A DNA stretch of 9,479 nucleotides from an uncultured Clostridia bacterium (lineage in GTDB: Bacteria > Bacillota > Clostridia > Oscillospirales > CAG-272). The translations under genes were made by a program, and so were the position numbers. The stretch spans positions 1-9,479 of the forward strand of contig CALGZV010000090.1 of assembly GCA_937934385.1 (NCBI GenBank), written 5' to 3'. Shown here piece after piece: positions 1 through 6,461 of the stretch (positions are counted from its first letter, which is position 1; the number at the start of each line of letters is the position of its first letter). The notes below the pieces were generated by a model. That model was not told the DNA's origin. It ran no database searches and was given only the letters and a program-made list of their open reading frames with translations.

Positions 1-1
1 A

Positions 2-18
2 CGCAATCAAAGATTGCG
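2..18. repeat. Short perfect hairpin at left edge
   Basis: A 7-bp perfect stem (CGCAATC at 2-8, GATTGCG at 12-18) closes a 3-nt loop. On the minus strand it lies downstream of the TPP riboswitch terminator. There is no T-run on the plus side, and the minus-strand continuation lies outside the window, so I cannot say whether it is a second terminator, part of the leader, or chance. Confidence 0.35.
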
Positions 19-55
19 GGCGGGTACCCCGGAACCTTGTTGTTTCACAATAAAA
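19..55. repeat. Dispersed repeat, copy 1 (terminator-adjacent)
   Basis: The 19-nt core TACCCCGGAACCTTGTTGT (25-43) recurs exactly at 7913-7931. Similarity extends on both sides: GGCGGG (19-24) against GACGAA, and TTCACAATAAAA (44-55) against ATCAACAATAAAA with one substitution and one indel. Read on the minus strand, the core directly follows the TPP leader terminator. No coding potential is evident. Confidence 0.6.
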
Positions 56-83
56 AAGAGAAGCATCCTTCTGTGAATGCTTC
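52..83 (-). terminator. Intrinsic terminator of the TPP riboswitch leader
   Basis: On the minus strand, GAAGCATTC (83 down to 75) pairs with GGATGCTTC (68 down to 60). This gives a 9-bp stem with one G-U pair around a 6-nt loop, followed by CTCTTTTTT. It lies about 20 nt beyond the TPP aptamer, the usual position for the expression platform of a TPP riboswitch that stops transcription when thiamine pyrophosphate is bound. The competing antiterminator pairing was not resolved by eye. Confidence 0.75.
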
Positions 84-105
84 CCGTAATACTCGTATAT
101 CAAGA

Positions 106-186
106 ATCCCTACGTTGGCATTATCCAAATCAGGTTTAACGGGTCGAAGGTCATACCTTCCTCTCAGCCTGTATACAAGCTCCCCT
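106..186 (-). promoter_or_regulatory. TPP riboswitch (THI element)
   Basis: On the minus strand the conserved blocks of the thiamine pyrophosphate aptamer occur in order: AGGGGAGC (from 186), GCTGAGAGG with the CUGAGA box (complement of 162-167), GACCCGTTAAACCTGAT with the AACCTGAT box (complement of 129-136), then GGATAATGCCAACGTAGGGA ending near 106. In this family TPP binding represses thiamine synthesis or transport genes. The controlled gene must lie beyond the left edge, because only about 50 nt remain after the terminator. The identification is firm; the regulated gene is unknown. Confidence 0.93.
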
Positions 187-207
187 GATATTATTCTGCT
201 GTGATAT

Positions 208-235
208 ATTATACACCTTTTTCGGAGGATTGCAA
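208..235 (-). promoter_or_regulatory. Promoter of the TPP-riboswitch transcript
   Basis: On the minus strand a TTGCAA -35 box (235-230) and a perfect TATAAT -10 box (213-208) are separated by 16 nt. Transcription would start near 201, about 15 nt before the aptamer. It is divergent from the marR promoter, with roughly 70 nt between the two -35 boxes. Confidence 0.7.
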
Positions 236-306
236 TAGTTTTTCTGATTTTTATTTTGTATGCGAGCAAGAAGGTATCGTTTTTATCCTGATCTTTAAAA
301 AAATGC

Positions 307-335
307 TTGACAAATGTCCGAAATCGTACTATAAT
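307..335 (+). promoter_or_regulatory. Sigma-A promoter of the marR-MATE operon
   Basis: A perfect TTGACA (307-312) and a perfect TATAAT (330-335) are 17 nt apart, placing the transcription start near 342. This is a consensus-strength promoter, so low basal expression would need repression. The inverted repeat over its spacer and -10 box supplies a plausible means. Confidence 0.9.
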
Positions 336-355
336 ACATCGTGCGATTTCGGACA
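315..355. promoter_or_regulatory. Inverted-repeat operator over the marR promoter
   Basis: TGTCCGAAATCG (315-326) and its exact reverse complement CGATTTCGGACA (344-355) flank the -10 box. The match runs inward for three more positions with one mismatch (TAC at 327-329 against GTG at 341-343), leaving an 11-nt centre. Autorepression through a palindrome over the promoter is typical of MarR-family regulators, so this is the likely binding site of the protein encoded just downstream. The binding itself is inferred. Confidence 0.75.
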
Positions 356-366
356 GGGAGGATAAT

Positions 367-804
367 ATGAAACCGATCATTATTTCGGAGATAAAAAGAT
401 TGAATTATTTAACATCTGAAATTGACTCTGCATATCATGAGGCGGCACTTAAGCTCGGTCTTTCCGACAGTTCCGTCATGATACTTTATACGCTGTGCGA
501 ACACGGCGGAGAATGCTTGCTCAGCGACATAACACATATATCAGGTGTAAGCAGACAGACGGTAAATTCTTCATTGAGAAAACTTGAGCAAAGCGGCACT
601 GTAACAACGTCGGCTGTCGACGGAAAGCTGAAAAAAGTATGCCTGACCAACAGCGGCAGAGCCACGGCAGAGAAAACCGCGGGAAGAATAATCGAGATCG
701 AAAATAAGATCTTCAGCTTATGGCCGAAGCAGGATATAGAAACATATCTCGAGCTGTCGCAAAGATATCTTACAATGTTAAAGGATCAGGTAAAGGAGTT
801 ATAA
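367..804 (+). CDS. MarR-family transcriptional regulator (MepR-like)
   Basis: A 145-residue winged-helix DNA-binding protein of the MarR family, probably a dimeric repressor that releases DNA on binding a drug-like ligand. Residues about 34-98 form the winged helix-turn-helix: LSDITHISGVSRQTVNSSLR (about 52-71) holds the two HTH helices, and VDGKLKKVCLTNSG (about 84-97) is the wing with its basic residues. Flanking helices at both ends would form the dimer interface. The start at 367 is chosen because AGGGAGG lies 5 nt upstream and the reading frame before it crosses the promoter. The gene overlaps the MATE gene by 1 nt (TAATG), so the two are translationally coupled. The context suggests self-regulation and control of the pump, as with mepR of Staphylococcus aureus. 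The ligand cannot be inferred. Confidence 0.9.
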   Translation: MKPIIISEIKRLNYLTSEIDSAYHEAALKLGLSDSSVMILYTLCEHGGECLLSDITHISGVSRQTVNSSLRKLEQSGTVTTSAVDGKLKKVCLTNSGRATAEKTAGRIIEIENKIFSLWPKQDIETYLELSQRYLTMLKDQVKEL

Positions 805-2132
805 TGAGGATCAGCCTTTCAGATCATTTCAGCTACGGCAGACTTCTCCGTTTTACGGTGCCGTCAATTATAATGATGATTTTCACATCGGTATACGGTG
901 TTGTTGACGGATTTTTTGTCTCAAATTTTGTCGGTAAAACACCGTTTGCCGCGGTCAATTTTATAATGCCGCTTCTTATGATGCTCGGCTCTTTCGGCTT
1001 TATGTTCGGTGCCGGCGGAGGCGCGCTTATTGCCAAAACGCTCGGCGGCGGCGATAACGACAAAGCGCAGAAGCTTTTTTCTATGTTTGTCTATATTACC
1101 GCAGGTTTTGGAGTTTTTGTTGCAATTATCGGGACAATATTTATCCGCCCTATAGCGGTGCTTCTCGGCGCTGAAGGGGAAATGCTTGAACAGTGCATTA
1201 CATACGGGCATATACTTCTTATTGCAATGCCGTTTTATATGCTTCAGTATGAATTTCAGAGCTTTTTTATCACGGCAGAAAAACCGAAGCTCGGACTTGC
1301 CGTAACACTCATATCAGGCTTTGCAAATATGATACTTGACGCGCTTTTTATGGCGGTGTTTTCATGGGGAGTCGTCGGGGCGGCTGCTGCAACAGCTATA
1401 AGTCAGATAATCGGCGGTGTTGTTCCGATATTATATTTCAGCCGTAAAAATAAAAGCTTGCTGCGCCTCAGAAAAACGGGAATAGATATAAAGGCTTTGC
1501 TCAAAGCATGCTCTAACGGCTCGTCTGAACTTATGAGCAATATATCAATGTCTATTGTAAGTATGCTTTACAATATCCAGCTTATGAAATATGCGGGAGA
1601 GGACGGAATAGCGGCGTACGGAGTTCTCATGTATGTCTGCATGATATTTATTGCGATATTTATCGGTTATTCGACCGGAATTGCTCCGGTTGTCGGGTAT
1701 CATTTCGGTGCGGATAACAGATCAGAGCTTAAAAACCTGCGCAAAAAAAGTATTATGTTGATCGCAATTTTTTCGGTATGTATGTTTGTCTTCGCAGAGC
1801 TTATGTCGAAAACACTTGCGGCTGTCTTTGTAGGCTATGATGAAGATCTTCTTGCACTGACCGTACGCGCATTCTCGATATATTCTTTCTCGTTCCTTTT
1901 TTGCGGTATTTCAATATTCGGCTCGTCGTTTTTTACGGCGCTTAACGACGGACTTACATCGGCGCTTATATCTTTTCTGAGGTCGCTTGTATTTCAGGTC
2001 GCGGCGGTCATAATATTCCCGCTTATCTGGAAGACCGACGGAATATGGCTGTCTATAGTTGCCGCTGAGATAATGTCGATCATAGTAACGGTTATCTTTC
2101 TGTTTGCAAAAAGAAAAAAGTATGGCTATTGA
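804..2132 (+). CDS. MATE-family multidrug efflux transporter
   Basis: A 442-residue membrane protein of the multidrug and toxic compound extrusion family, exporting cationic drugs or metabolites in exchange for Na+ or H+. It has about twelve hydrophobic segments in two halves, joined by a basic cytoplasmic stretch (about 214-235). Features typical of the DinF/MepA-like branch are the N-terminal segment ending VYGVVDGFFVSNFVG (about 30-44), the glycine-rich GAGGGALIAKTLGGGD (69-84), and the second-half TGIAPVVGYHFGA (291-303). Length is normal for the family. AAGGAG lies 5 nt before the ATG, and the start overlaps the marR stop codon. Placement under a MarR regulator implies inducible efflux. 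The protein ends in a short basic tail (KRKKYGY). The substrate is unknown. Confidence 0.93.
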   Translation: MRISLSDHFSYGRLLRFTVPSIIMMIFTSVYGVVDGFFVSNFVGKTPFAAVNFIMPLLMMLGSFGFMFGAGGGALIAKTLGGGDNDKAQKLFSMFVYITAGFGVFVAIIGTIFIRPIAVLLGAEGEMLEQCITYGHILLIAMPFYMLQYEFQSFFITAEKPKLGLAVTLISGFANMILDALFMAVFSWGVVGAAAATAISQIIGGVVPILYFSRKNKSLLRLRKTGIDIKALLKACSNGSSELMSNISMSIVSMLYNIQLMKYAGEDGIAAYGVLMYVCMIFIAIFIGYSTGIAPVVGYHFGADNRSELKNLRKKSIMLIAIFSVCMFVFAELMSKTLAAVFVGYDEDLLALTVRAFSIYSFSFLFCGISIFGSSFFTALNDGLTSALISFLRSLVFQVAAVIIFPLIWKTDGIWLSIVAAEIMSIIVTVIFLFAKRKKYGY

Positions 2133-2136
2133 ACAT

Positions 2137-2184
2137 AACCGTAACGGTTTTCTCCGATCGCGTTGATCGCATTTTGAAGCGATC
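2137..2184 (+). terminator. Possible weak terminator region after the MATE gene
   Basis: Two small stems follow the MATE stop codon. AACCG/CGGTT (2137-2149) is followed by TTTC. GATCGC/GCGATC (2165-2170 and 2179-2184) has an 8-nt loop and is followed by TTGTT. Neither has a strong U-tract, so termination may be leaky or factor-dependent. Confidence 0.35.
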
Positions 2185-2260
2185 TTGTTCCGGCAATATG
2201 TATTCGGCGTTCGGATCACAAATTTTCTTTTAATTTTCTGAAAGTTTTTCAAAAAAACTG

Positions 2261-2289
2261 TTGACACATAAAAAAACATGTGCTACAAT
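2261..2289 (+). promoter_or_regulatory. Promoter of the lysine operon
   Basis: TTGACA (2261-2266) and TACAAT (2284-2289) are separated by 17 nt, with a TGC extended -10 just before the second box. The predicted start near 2296 is a few nucleotides before the lysine aptamer, which supports the call. Confidence 0.88.
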
Positions 2290-2299
2290 GATGAAACAC

Positions 2300-2457
2300 G
2301 GTAGAGGTGCATTGTGTCAAGAGTACCGCGGATGTAAAAGGGGTGACTTCCCGTTGTCCGCAGGAAAGGGGCAGGTGCCGAGGGCAGACTGTTGTCAGGT
2401 CTGTACTGGTTTGGGCGAATAAGATCGCTCCGACTGTCGCTTTTGCGGAGAGCTATC
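2300..2457 (+). promoter_or_regulatory. Lysine riboswitch (L box)
   Basis: This leader carries the conserved L-box blocks in order: GTAGAGGTGC, then TCAAGAGTA, then AGGAAAGGGG, then GTGCCGAGGGCAG, then ACTGGTTTGGGC, and finally GCGGAGAGCTATC. P1 is GGTAG (2300-2304) with CTATC (2453-2457); one arm pair is GCAGAC/GTCTGT (2384-2389 and 2398-2403). The blocks resemble the Bacillus subtilis lysC leader as I recall it. Lysine binding should stabilise P1 and favour the downstream terminator, switching off all five lysine genes. The 3' arm of P1 can instead pair with AATGATA (2473-2479), a mutually exclusive hairpin that may belong to the switching mechanism. Confidence 0.93.
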
Positions 2458-2501
2458 ATTATTTTTTATAAAAATGATAAAATAAATCTTTTGCAATTAT
2501 T

Positions 2502-2525
2502 AGCCGGCCCGTGTGGTCGGCTTTT
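2502..2525 (+). terminator. Intrinsic terminator of the lysine leader
   Basis: AGCCGGCC (2502-2509) pairs with GGTCGGCT (2515-2522), giving eight pairs with one G-U, a 5-nt loop and a TTTT tract. It lies 45 nt beyond P1 and about 80 nt before dapA, as expected for the lysine-dependent off state. TAGC at 2501-2504 can also pair with GCTA at 2452-2455 in P1, a possible route for antitermination. The alternative pairing is inferred. Confidence 0.75.
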
Positions 2526-2606
2526 CGCGTTCCGCTGTTTAATAACAAAGCGAACCGGGCTTATACGAATTAACTTTATTAAATGTTAGAAAGGATATGC
2601 ATAAAT

Positions 2607-3497
2607 ATGAAAAAAACGATATTTAAAGGTATTGCAACTGCTCTTATCACACCGTTCGGCAGCGGCGGCGGTATTGATTACGAAAGATTCGGATCGCTTA
2701 TCGACTGGCAGATCGACAGCGGCATCAATGCTCTTGTAGTGTGCGGTACAACAGGGGAATCTTCTACTCTTACCGATGACGAACACAGAGAGGCGATCTC
2801 GTTTACTGTACGCCGTGCGGCAGGAAGAGTTCCGGTTATCGCCGGAACAGGATCAAACGATACCGCTTATGCCCGCGATCTTACACGCTGTGCATGCGCG
2901 GAAGGCGCCGATGCTGTACTGGTCGTTACCCCTTATTATAACAAGGCGACACAAAAGGGACTTGTACAGATGTATACTCAGATCGCTGACGAAAGCTCTG
3001 TACCGCTTATACTTTATAATGTACCTTCGCGTACAGGAGTTAATATCGAGCCTGATACATACCGTATTCTTGCCGAGCATGAAAACATTGCGGCAATCAA
3101 GGAGGCGGGCGGAAATATTTCAAAGGTCGTTGAGACGATGTCATATGTACACGGCAAACTCGATCTTTACTCGGGAAATGACGATCAGATAGTCCCGATG
3201 ATGTCGCTCGGCGGTATCGGCGCGATATCGGTTCTCTCAAATGTTATGCCCCGCGAGACCTGTGAAATATGTGAGAAATTTTTTGCCGGCGATATTGCAG
3301 GCGCTGCTGCTCTTCAGTACAAATATCATTCGCTTATCAATGCTTTGTTCTCAGAAGTAAATCCGATTCCCGTAAAGGCTGCTATGGCGGCTATGGGATG
3401 GTGCGAGAATACTCTCCGTCTGCCCATGACGCCTATGGATGAAGCAAAAGCAGATAAAATGTACGCTATAATGCGCTCGCACGGTCTTATAAAATAA
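2607..3497 (+). CDS. dapA: 4-hydroxy-tetrahydrodipicolinate synthase
   Basis: Condenses pyruvate with aspartate semialdehyde, the committed step of lysine and diaminopimelate synthesis, in the cytoplasm. The 296 residues match the usual length of this TIM-barrel enzyme. The catalytic set is intact: GTTGES with Thr48 and Thr49, the Tyr110-Tyr111 pair in TPYYNKATQKG, YNVPSRTG with Tyr137 (proton relay) and Arg142 (substrate carboxylate), and the Schiff-base lysine Lys165 in AAIKEAGG. The start at 2607 gives the family-typical MKKTIFKGI beginning. AAAGGA lies a rather long 12 nt upstream; an in-frame ATG at 2583 precedes that site and is less likely. First gene of the riboswitch-controlled operon. 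Feedback inhibition by lysine is possible but cannot be read from the sequence. Confidence 0.97.
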   Translation: MKKTIFKGIATALITPFGSGGGIDYERFGSLIDWQIDSGINALVVCGTTGESSTLTDDEHREAISFTVRRAAGRVPVIAGTGSNDTAYARDLTRCACAEGADAVLVVTPYYNKATQKGLVQMYTQIADESSVPLILYNVPSRTGVNIEPDTYRILAEHENIAAIKEAGGNISKVVETMSYVHGKLDLYSGNDDQIVPMMSLGGIGAISVLSNVMPRETCEICEKFFAGDIAGAAALQYKYHSLINALFSEVNPIPVKAAMAAMGWCENTLRLPMTPMDEAKADKMYAIMRSHGLIK

Positions 3498-3529
3498 ATA
3501 ATCAGTCTTACAGAAAAGGAATTATATAA

Positions 3530-4264
3530 ATGAAAATAATACTTAACGGTGCAGGCGGCAGAATGGGAAAAGCCGTGTGCCAGCAAGCGGAATCGGGAAG
3601 CCGAGATGACAGCATCTGCGCAAAGATAGATAAAATATCTCCGGATATTCAGCTTAAAAGCGTATCCGAATATACAGAGGATGCAGATGTTATTATAGAT
3701 TTTTCCCATCACAGCGCAACAAAGGAGCTTACAGACTATGCTGTTTCAAGAAATCTTCCGATAGTTATATGTACTACGGGACAGACTGACGAAGATCTTG
3801 AGCTGATAAGAAAAGCCGCTGAATCGGTTCCTGTATTTTTCAGCGCTAACATGTCGCTCGGAATTGCCGTGCTTTATAATTTCGCACGCCGCGCGGCAGA
3901 GCTGTTTCCTGATGCGGATATAGAGATCGTTGAAGCTCATCATAACCGCAAGCTCGATGCCCCGAGCGGAACAGCCAAGCTTCTATGTGACGGCATATGT
4001 TCGGTACGCCCTGACGCAAAGCCGGTATACGGCAGACACGGAATGGCAAAACGCGAGAAAAACGAAATAGGAATGCATTCTCTGCGTATGGGTAATGAGA
4101 CCGGTATGCATGAGGTTCTTATTTCAACAGATTACCAAACTCTTTCCTTAAAGCACAATGCGCATTCACGTGAGGTATTTGCGGAAGGCGCGATCTCAGC
4201 AGCAAGGTTTATCTGCGGAAAGCCTGCCGGGCTCTACGATATGCAGAGCATTCTCGGGAAATAA
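3530..4264 (+). CDS. dapB: 4-hydroxy-tetrahydrodipicolinate reductase
   Basis: Reduces the DapA product to tetrahydrodipicolinate using NADH or NADPH, with loss of water. It has an N-terminal Rossmann fold with the nucleotide-binding GAGGRMG loop (8-13 region) and a C-terminal substrate domain. The signature [15 protein letters not shown] (136-149) contains the catalytic His137 and Lys141, and the SGT that grips the substrate. At 244 residues it is shorter than the 273 of Escherichia coli, a size common in clostridia. AAAGGA lies 9 nt upstream, and the gene follows dapA after 32 nt, so both are on one transcript. Its product feeds DapL encoded further down the operon. Confidence 0.96.
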   Translation: MKIILNGAGGRMGKAVCQQAESGSRDDSICAKIDKISPDIQLKSVSEYTEDADVIIDFSHHSATKELTDYAVSRNLPIVICTTGQTDEDLELIRKAAESVPVFFSANMSLGIAVLYNFARRAAELFPDADIEIVEAHHNRKLDAPSGTAKLLCDGICSVRPDAKPVYGRHGMAKREKNEIGMHSLRMGNETGMHEVLISTDYQTLSLKHNAHSREVFAEGAISAARFICGKPAGLYDMQSILGK

Positions 4265-4302
4265 ACAGAAAGAGTAATTTTCAGATTCAGAAAGCGGTCA
4301 TT

Positions 4303-4500
4303 ATGAAAATAAATTTCACAAAGATGCACGGCATCGGAAACGATTATATTTATGTCAATTTATTTCAAGAACATTTCGACAACCCATCCGGCCTTGCAAT
4401 CGCCGTCAGTGACCGCCATTTCGGAATCGGCGGGGACGGTCTGATCACCATCGGCCCCTCCGCCCGGGCGGATTTTGCTATGCAGACGGACTTGTCATGA
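4303..4500 (+). CDS. dapF: Diaminopimelate epimerase, N-terminal fragment (frame-disrupted dapF)
   Basis: The first 65 codons of a DapF reading frame. It has the family N-terminus [11 protein letters not shown], with the substrate-binding Asn, and [11 protein letters not shown] (about 37-47). It then continues with [17 protein letters not shown] and stops at a TGA (4498-4500) in the place where a full-length DapF would read on into FNADGSE. Both catalytic cysteines lie in the next frame (4497-5210), so this piece alone cannot be an active enzyme. Its ribosome site is weak (AGAAAGCGG). By hand count, 61 of the 90 bases at 4381-4470 are G or C, well above neighbouring stretches, and the codons here favour CCC, TCC, GCC and ATC. 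This suggests a different origin for at least that patch. Confidence 0.85.
   Translation: MKINFTKMHGIGNDYIYVNLFQEHFDNPSGLAIAVSDRHFGIGGDGLITIGPSARADFAMQTDLS
4435..4489 (+). repeat. 50-nt insertion in dapF bounded by GACGG repeats
   Basis: GACGG occurs at 4435-4439 and again at 4485-4489, exactly 50 nt apart. Joining the sequence before 4435 to 4485 gives [14 protein letters not shown] in one frame, a canonical DapF. The extra 50 nt encode [16 protein letters not shown], which aligns with the [16 protein letters not shown] that follows but is diverged in both protein and DNA. It is therefore a homologous duplicate from a different allele, not a recent tandem copy. Confidence 0.75.
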
Positions 4501-5210
4501 TTTGCCGGTCGGATATTGCTGACGCTAAAATGCGCATGTTTAATGCGGACGGCAGCGAGGGCAGGATGTGCGGAAACGCGATCAGATGTGTCGGTAAATA
4601 TCTGTACGACAACGGAATATGCAAAAAGAAAGATATCTCGGTAGAAACTCTCAGCGGAATCAAGTATCTCACTCTTTTTACCGACGAGTGCGATTGCGTC
4701 AGTGATGTTATTGTGGATATGGGCACAGCCTCATTTGCCCCTGAGTCAATTCCCGTGCTTACCGAAAGTGAGCTTGTCGACGGAGAGGTGAGCGTTGACG
4801 GAAAAAAGTACAAAATGACGGCGGTATCCGTGGGAAATCCGCACTGTATAATAAGGGTTGACGATCCGTCCGTACTTAATCTTGAAAAAGACGGTCCGGC
4901 ATTTGAAAACAATCCGCTGTTTCCCGAGCGTGTTAACACTGAATTTATAAGCATAGTCGGCGATAATGAAGTAAAAATGCGTGTGTGGGAGCGCGGAAGC
5001 GGTGAAACATGGGCATGCGGAACAGGCGCGTGCGCTGTTACAGCGGCGTGTGTAAAAAACGGCTGGTGCAAAGCTGATTCTCCGGTTACCGTACATCTTG
5101 TTGGCGGAGATCTCGAAATAGTATGCTCCTCCGATTATAAAATCACAATGAAAGGACCTGCCGCAAAAGCATACGACGGGGTATTCGATTATGAAGATCA
5201 GAATAAATGA
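4497..5210 (+). CDS. dapF: Diaminopimelate epimerase, C-terminal part (frame-disrupted dapF)
   Basis: The bulk of DapF, which interconverts LL- and meso-diaminopimelate with a two-cysteine, cofactor-free mechanism. Both catalytic cysteines are present: Cys25 in [10 protein letters not shown] and Cys174 in [11 protein letters not shown], with the substrate-binding GNPHCII between them (about 113-119). The frame is open upstream through GCA GAC GGA CTT GTC, so the original protein read [11 protein letters not shown] in place of a true start here. The ATG at 4497 overlaps the stop of the N-terminal fragment (ATGA), so coupled reinitiation is conceivable, but the upstream site is poor. Relative frame is -1. 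Deleting 50 nt restores one 285-residue DapF. As it stands, the gene is a pseudogene, a split gene, or an assembly artefact. Confidence 0.9.
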   Translation: MICRSDIADAKMRMFNADGSEGRMCGNAIRCVGKYLYDNGICKKKDISVETLSGIKYLTLFTDECDCVSDVIVDMGTASFAPESIPVLTESELVDGEVSVDGKKYKMTAVSVGNPHCIIRVDDPSVLNLEKDGPAFENNPLFPERVNTEFISIVGDNEVKMRVWERGSGETWACGTGACAVTAACVKNGWCKADSPVTVHLVGGDLEIVCSSDYKITMKGPAAKAYDGVFDYEDQNK

Positions 5211-6378
5211 AAATTATCAGAATGTTAAACAGAGCTATCTGTTCTCGGAGATAGGACGCCGCGTCAGGGAATACAGCGCACAGAATCCGGATAAAGCCGG
5301 AAAGATCGTTCGTCTCGGGATTGGAGATGTAACGCTTCCGCTTCCCGGAGTTGTTGTAGACGCTATGGAAACAGCTGTACGGGAGATGGGAAAAGCCGAG
5401 ACGTTCAGAGGCTATCCCCCGGAATATGGGTATGATTTTCTCAGAGAGGCTATTGCTTCGCACTATAACGATTTCGGAGTTCGTGTATCTGCTGATGATA
5501 TATTTGTATCTGACGGTGCAAAAAGCGATGTAGGAAATATTGTTGATATACTGGGAGATAACACAGTATATATTCCTGATCCTGTATATCCCGTATATCT
5601 TGATACAAACATTATGAGCGGAAATAATGTCATCTTTATGGAAGGCTCTGAAGCAAACGGATTTCTTCCTATGCCTGACGGAATCGAGTGTGAAGGCGCA
5701 GTATTTTATATTTGTTCTCCCAATAATCCGACAGGCGCGGTATACAGCAGAGAGCAGCTTGAGAAATGGGTGGATTTTGCAAATTCTACAGGTTCACTTA
5801 TAATTTTTGATTCCGCATATGAGGCGTTTGTAACAGGCGATTATCCGCACAGTATTTATGCGATCCCAGGTGCAGAGCGCTGCGCAGTCGAGATATGCTC
5901 ATTCTCAAAAATGGCGGGCTTTACTGGAACACGCTGCGCATGGAGTGTATTTCCTGAAACACTTGAAGCCGGAGGAACGAGTCTCAAAGCGCTTTGGAAG
6001 CGCCGTCAGGCAACAAAATTCAACGGTGTTTCATATCCGGTTCAGAGAGCGGCAGAAGCTTCGCTGAGCAAAGAAGGTATGAAGCAGTGCATGGAAAATA
6101 TAGCATACTACATGGAGAATGCACGTATGCTAACTGAGCTGCTTGATAAAAAGAATATAAGTTATACGGGCGGCGCGCTCTCGCCCTATGTATGGCTTAA
6201 ATGTCCGTGCGGAATGGGATCGTGGGAATTTTTCGATATGCTTCTTGAAAAGGCGCAGGTAGTCGGAACCCCGGGAGAGGGCTTCGGAAGCTGCGGAGAG
6301 GGATATTTCCGTCTCACGTCGTTCGGCTCAAGAGAGGCAACAGCGGAAGCTGTACGCCGTCTCGATGCATTGCTGTAA
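5191..6378 (+). CDS. dapL: LL-diaminopimelate aminotransferase
   Basis: A PLP enzyme that converts tetrahydrodipicolinate directly to LL-diaminopimelate with glutamate as amino donor, bypassing the acylated DapD/DapC/DapE route. The 395-residue fold-type I aminotransferase has DapL-characteristic motifs: RLGIGDVTLPLP (41-52), GYPPEYGYDFLREAI (74-88), SDGAKSDVGNI (107-117), SPNNPTG (176-182), FDSAYEAF with Asp207 (206-213), SFSK with the PLP lysine Lys240, FTGTRCAW (244-251) and YFRLTSFG with the carboxylate-binding Arg374. The start at 5191 gives a family-like MKI..NENY beginning and overlaps dapF by 20 nt, so translation is probably coupled; only a weak GACGGGG lies upstream. With DapA, DapB, DapF and LysA it completes the pathway. 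Confidence 0.96.
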   Translation: MKIRINENYQNVKQSYLFSEIGRRVREYSAQNPDKAGKIVRLGIGDVTLPLPGVVVDAMETAVREMGKAETFRGYPPEYGYDFLREAIASHYNDFGVRVSADDIFVSDGAKSDVGNIVDILGDNTVYIPDPVYPVYLDTNIMSGNNVIFMEGSEANGFLPMPDGIECEGAVFYICSPNNPTGAVYSREQLEKWVDFANSTGSLIIFDSAYEAFVTGDYPHSIYAIPGAERCAVEICSFSKMAGFTGTRCAWSVFPETLEAGGTSLKALWKRRQATKFNGVSYPVQRAAEASLSKEGMKQCMENIAYYMENARMLTELLDKKNISYTGGALSPYVWLKCPCGMGSWEFFDMLLEKAQVVGTPGEGFGSCGEGYFRLTSFGSREATAEAVRRLDALL

Positions 6379-6409
6379 AGCTTATGCGCCCAATTAAATA
6401 AAAAATGTA

Positions 6410-6461
6410 AAACGGTTTGCGGTTTCTGTCGGCATATAGACGCTGCGGCCGCAAACCGTTT
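6410..6461 (+). promoter_or_regulatory. 13-bp hairpin between dapL and lysA
   Basis: AAACGGTTTGCGG (6410-6422) and its exact complement (6449-6461) form a perfect 13-bp stem with a 26-nt loop. Only TTT follows, so it is a weak terminator at best. It ends 10 nt before the lysA ribosome site GGGGAGGAAAGG, and CCC (6462-6464) could pair with that site's GGG (6471-6473). It could reduce lysA expression relative to the dap genes, protect an mRNA end, or be a processing site; the role is inferred. Confidence 0.6.

Noticed and set aside
19..55. Insertion-sequence or MITE end
   Set aside because: The two copies are in direct orientation 7.9 kb apart, enclosing housekeeping operons, with no transposase, terminal inverted repeats or target-site duplications visible.
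307..366. Upstream extension of the marR reading frame to an ATG at 307
   Set aside because: The extension crosses the -35, the -10 and the operator, and would be largely untranscribed from this promoter. The ATG at 367 has a good ribosome site and gives the normal family start.
2392..2589. 65-codon open frame in the dapA leader
   Set aside because: It lies inside the lysine aptamer and terminator, has no ribosome site and no recognisable protein character.
4430..4500. Programmed -1 ribosomal frameshift in dapF
   Set aside because: I saw no X XXY YYZ slippery heptamer with a following stem-loop at the right place. A shift would also leave about 17 extra residues of duplicated motif in the protein.
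4478..5071. 197-codon minus-strand open frame opposite dapF
   Set aside because: It is a shadow of the conserved dapF coding strand. The translation is low-complexity Ser/Thr/Pro-rich with no known motif and no promoter or ribosome site.
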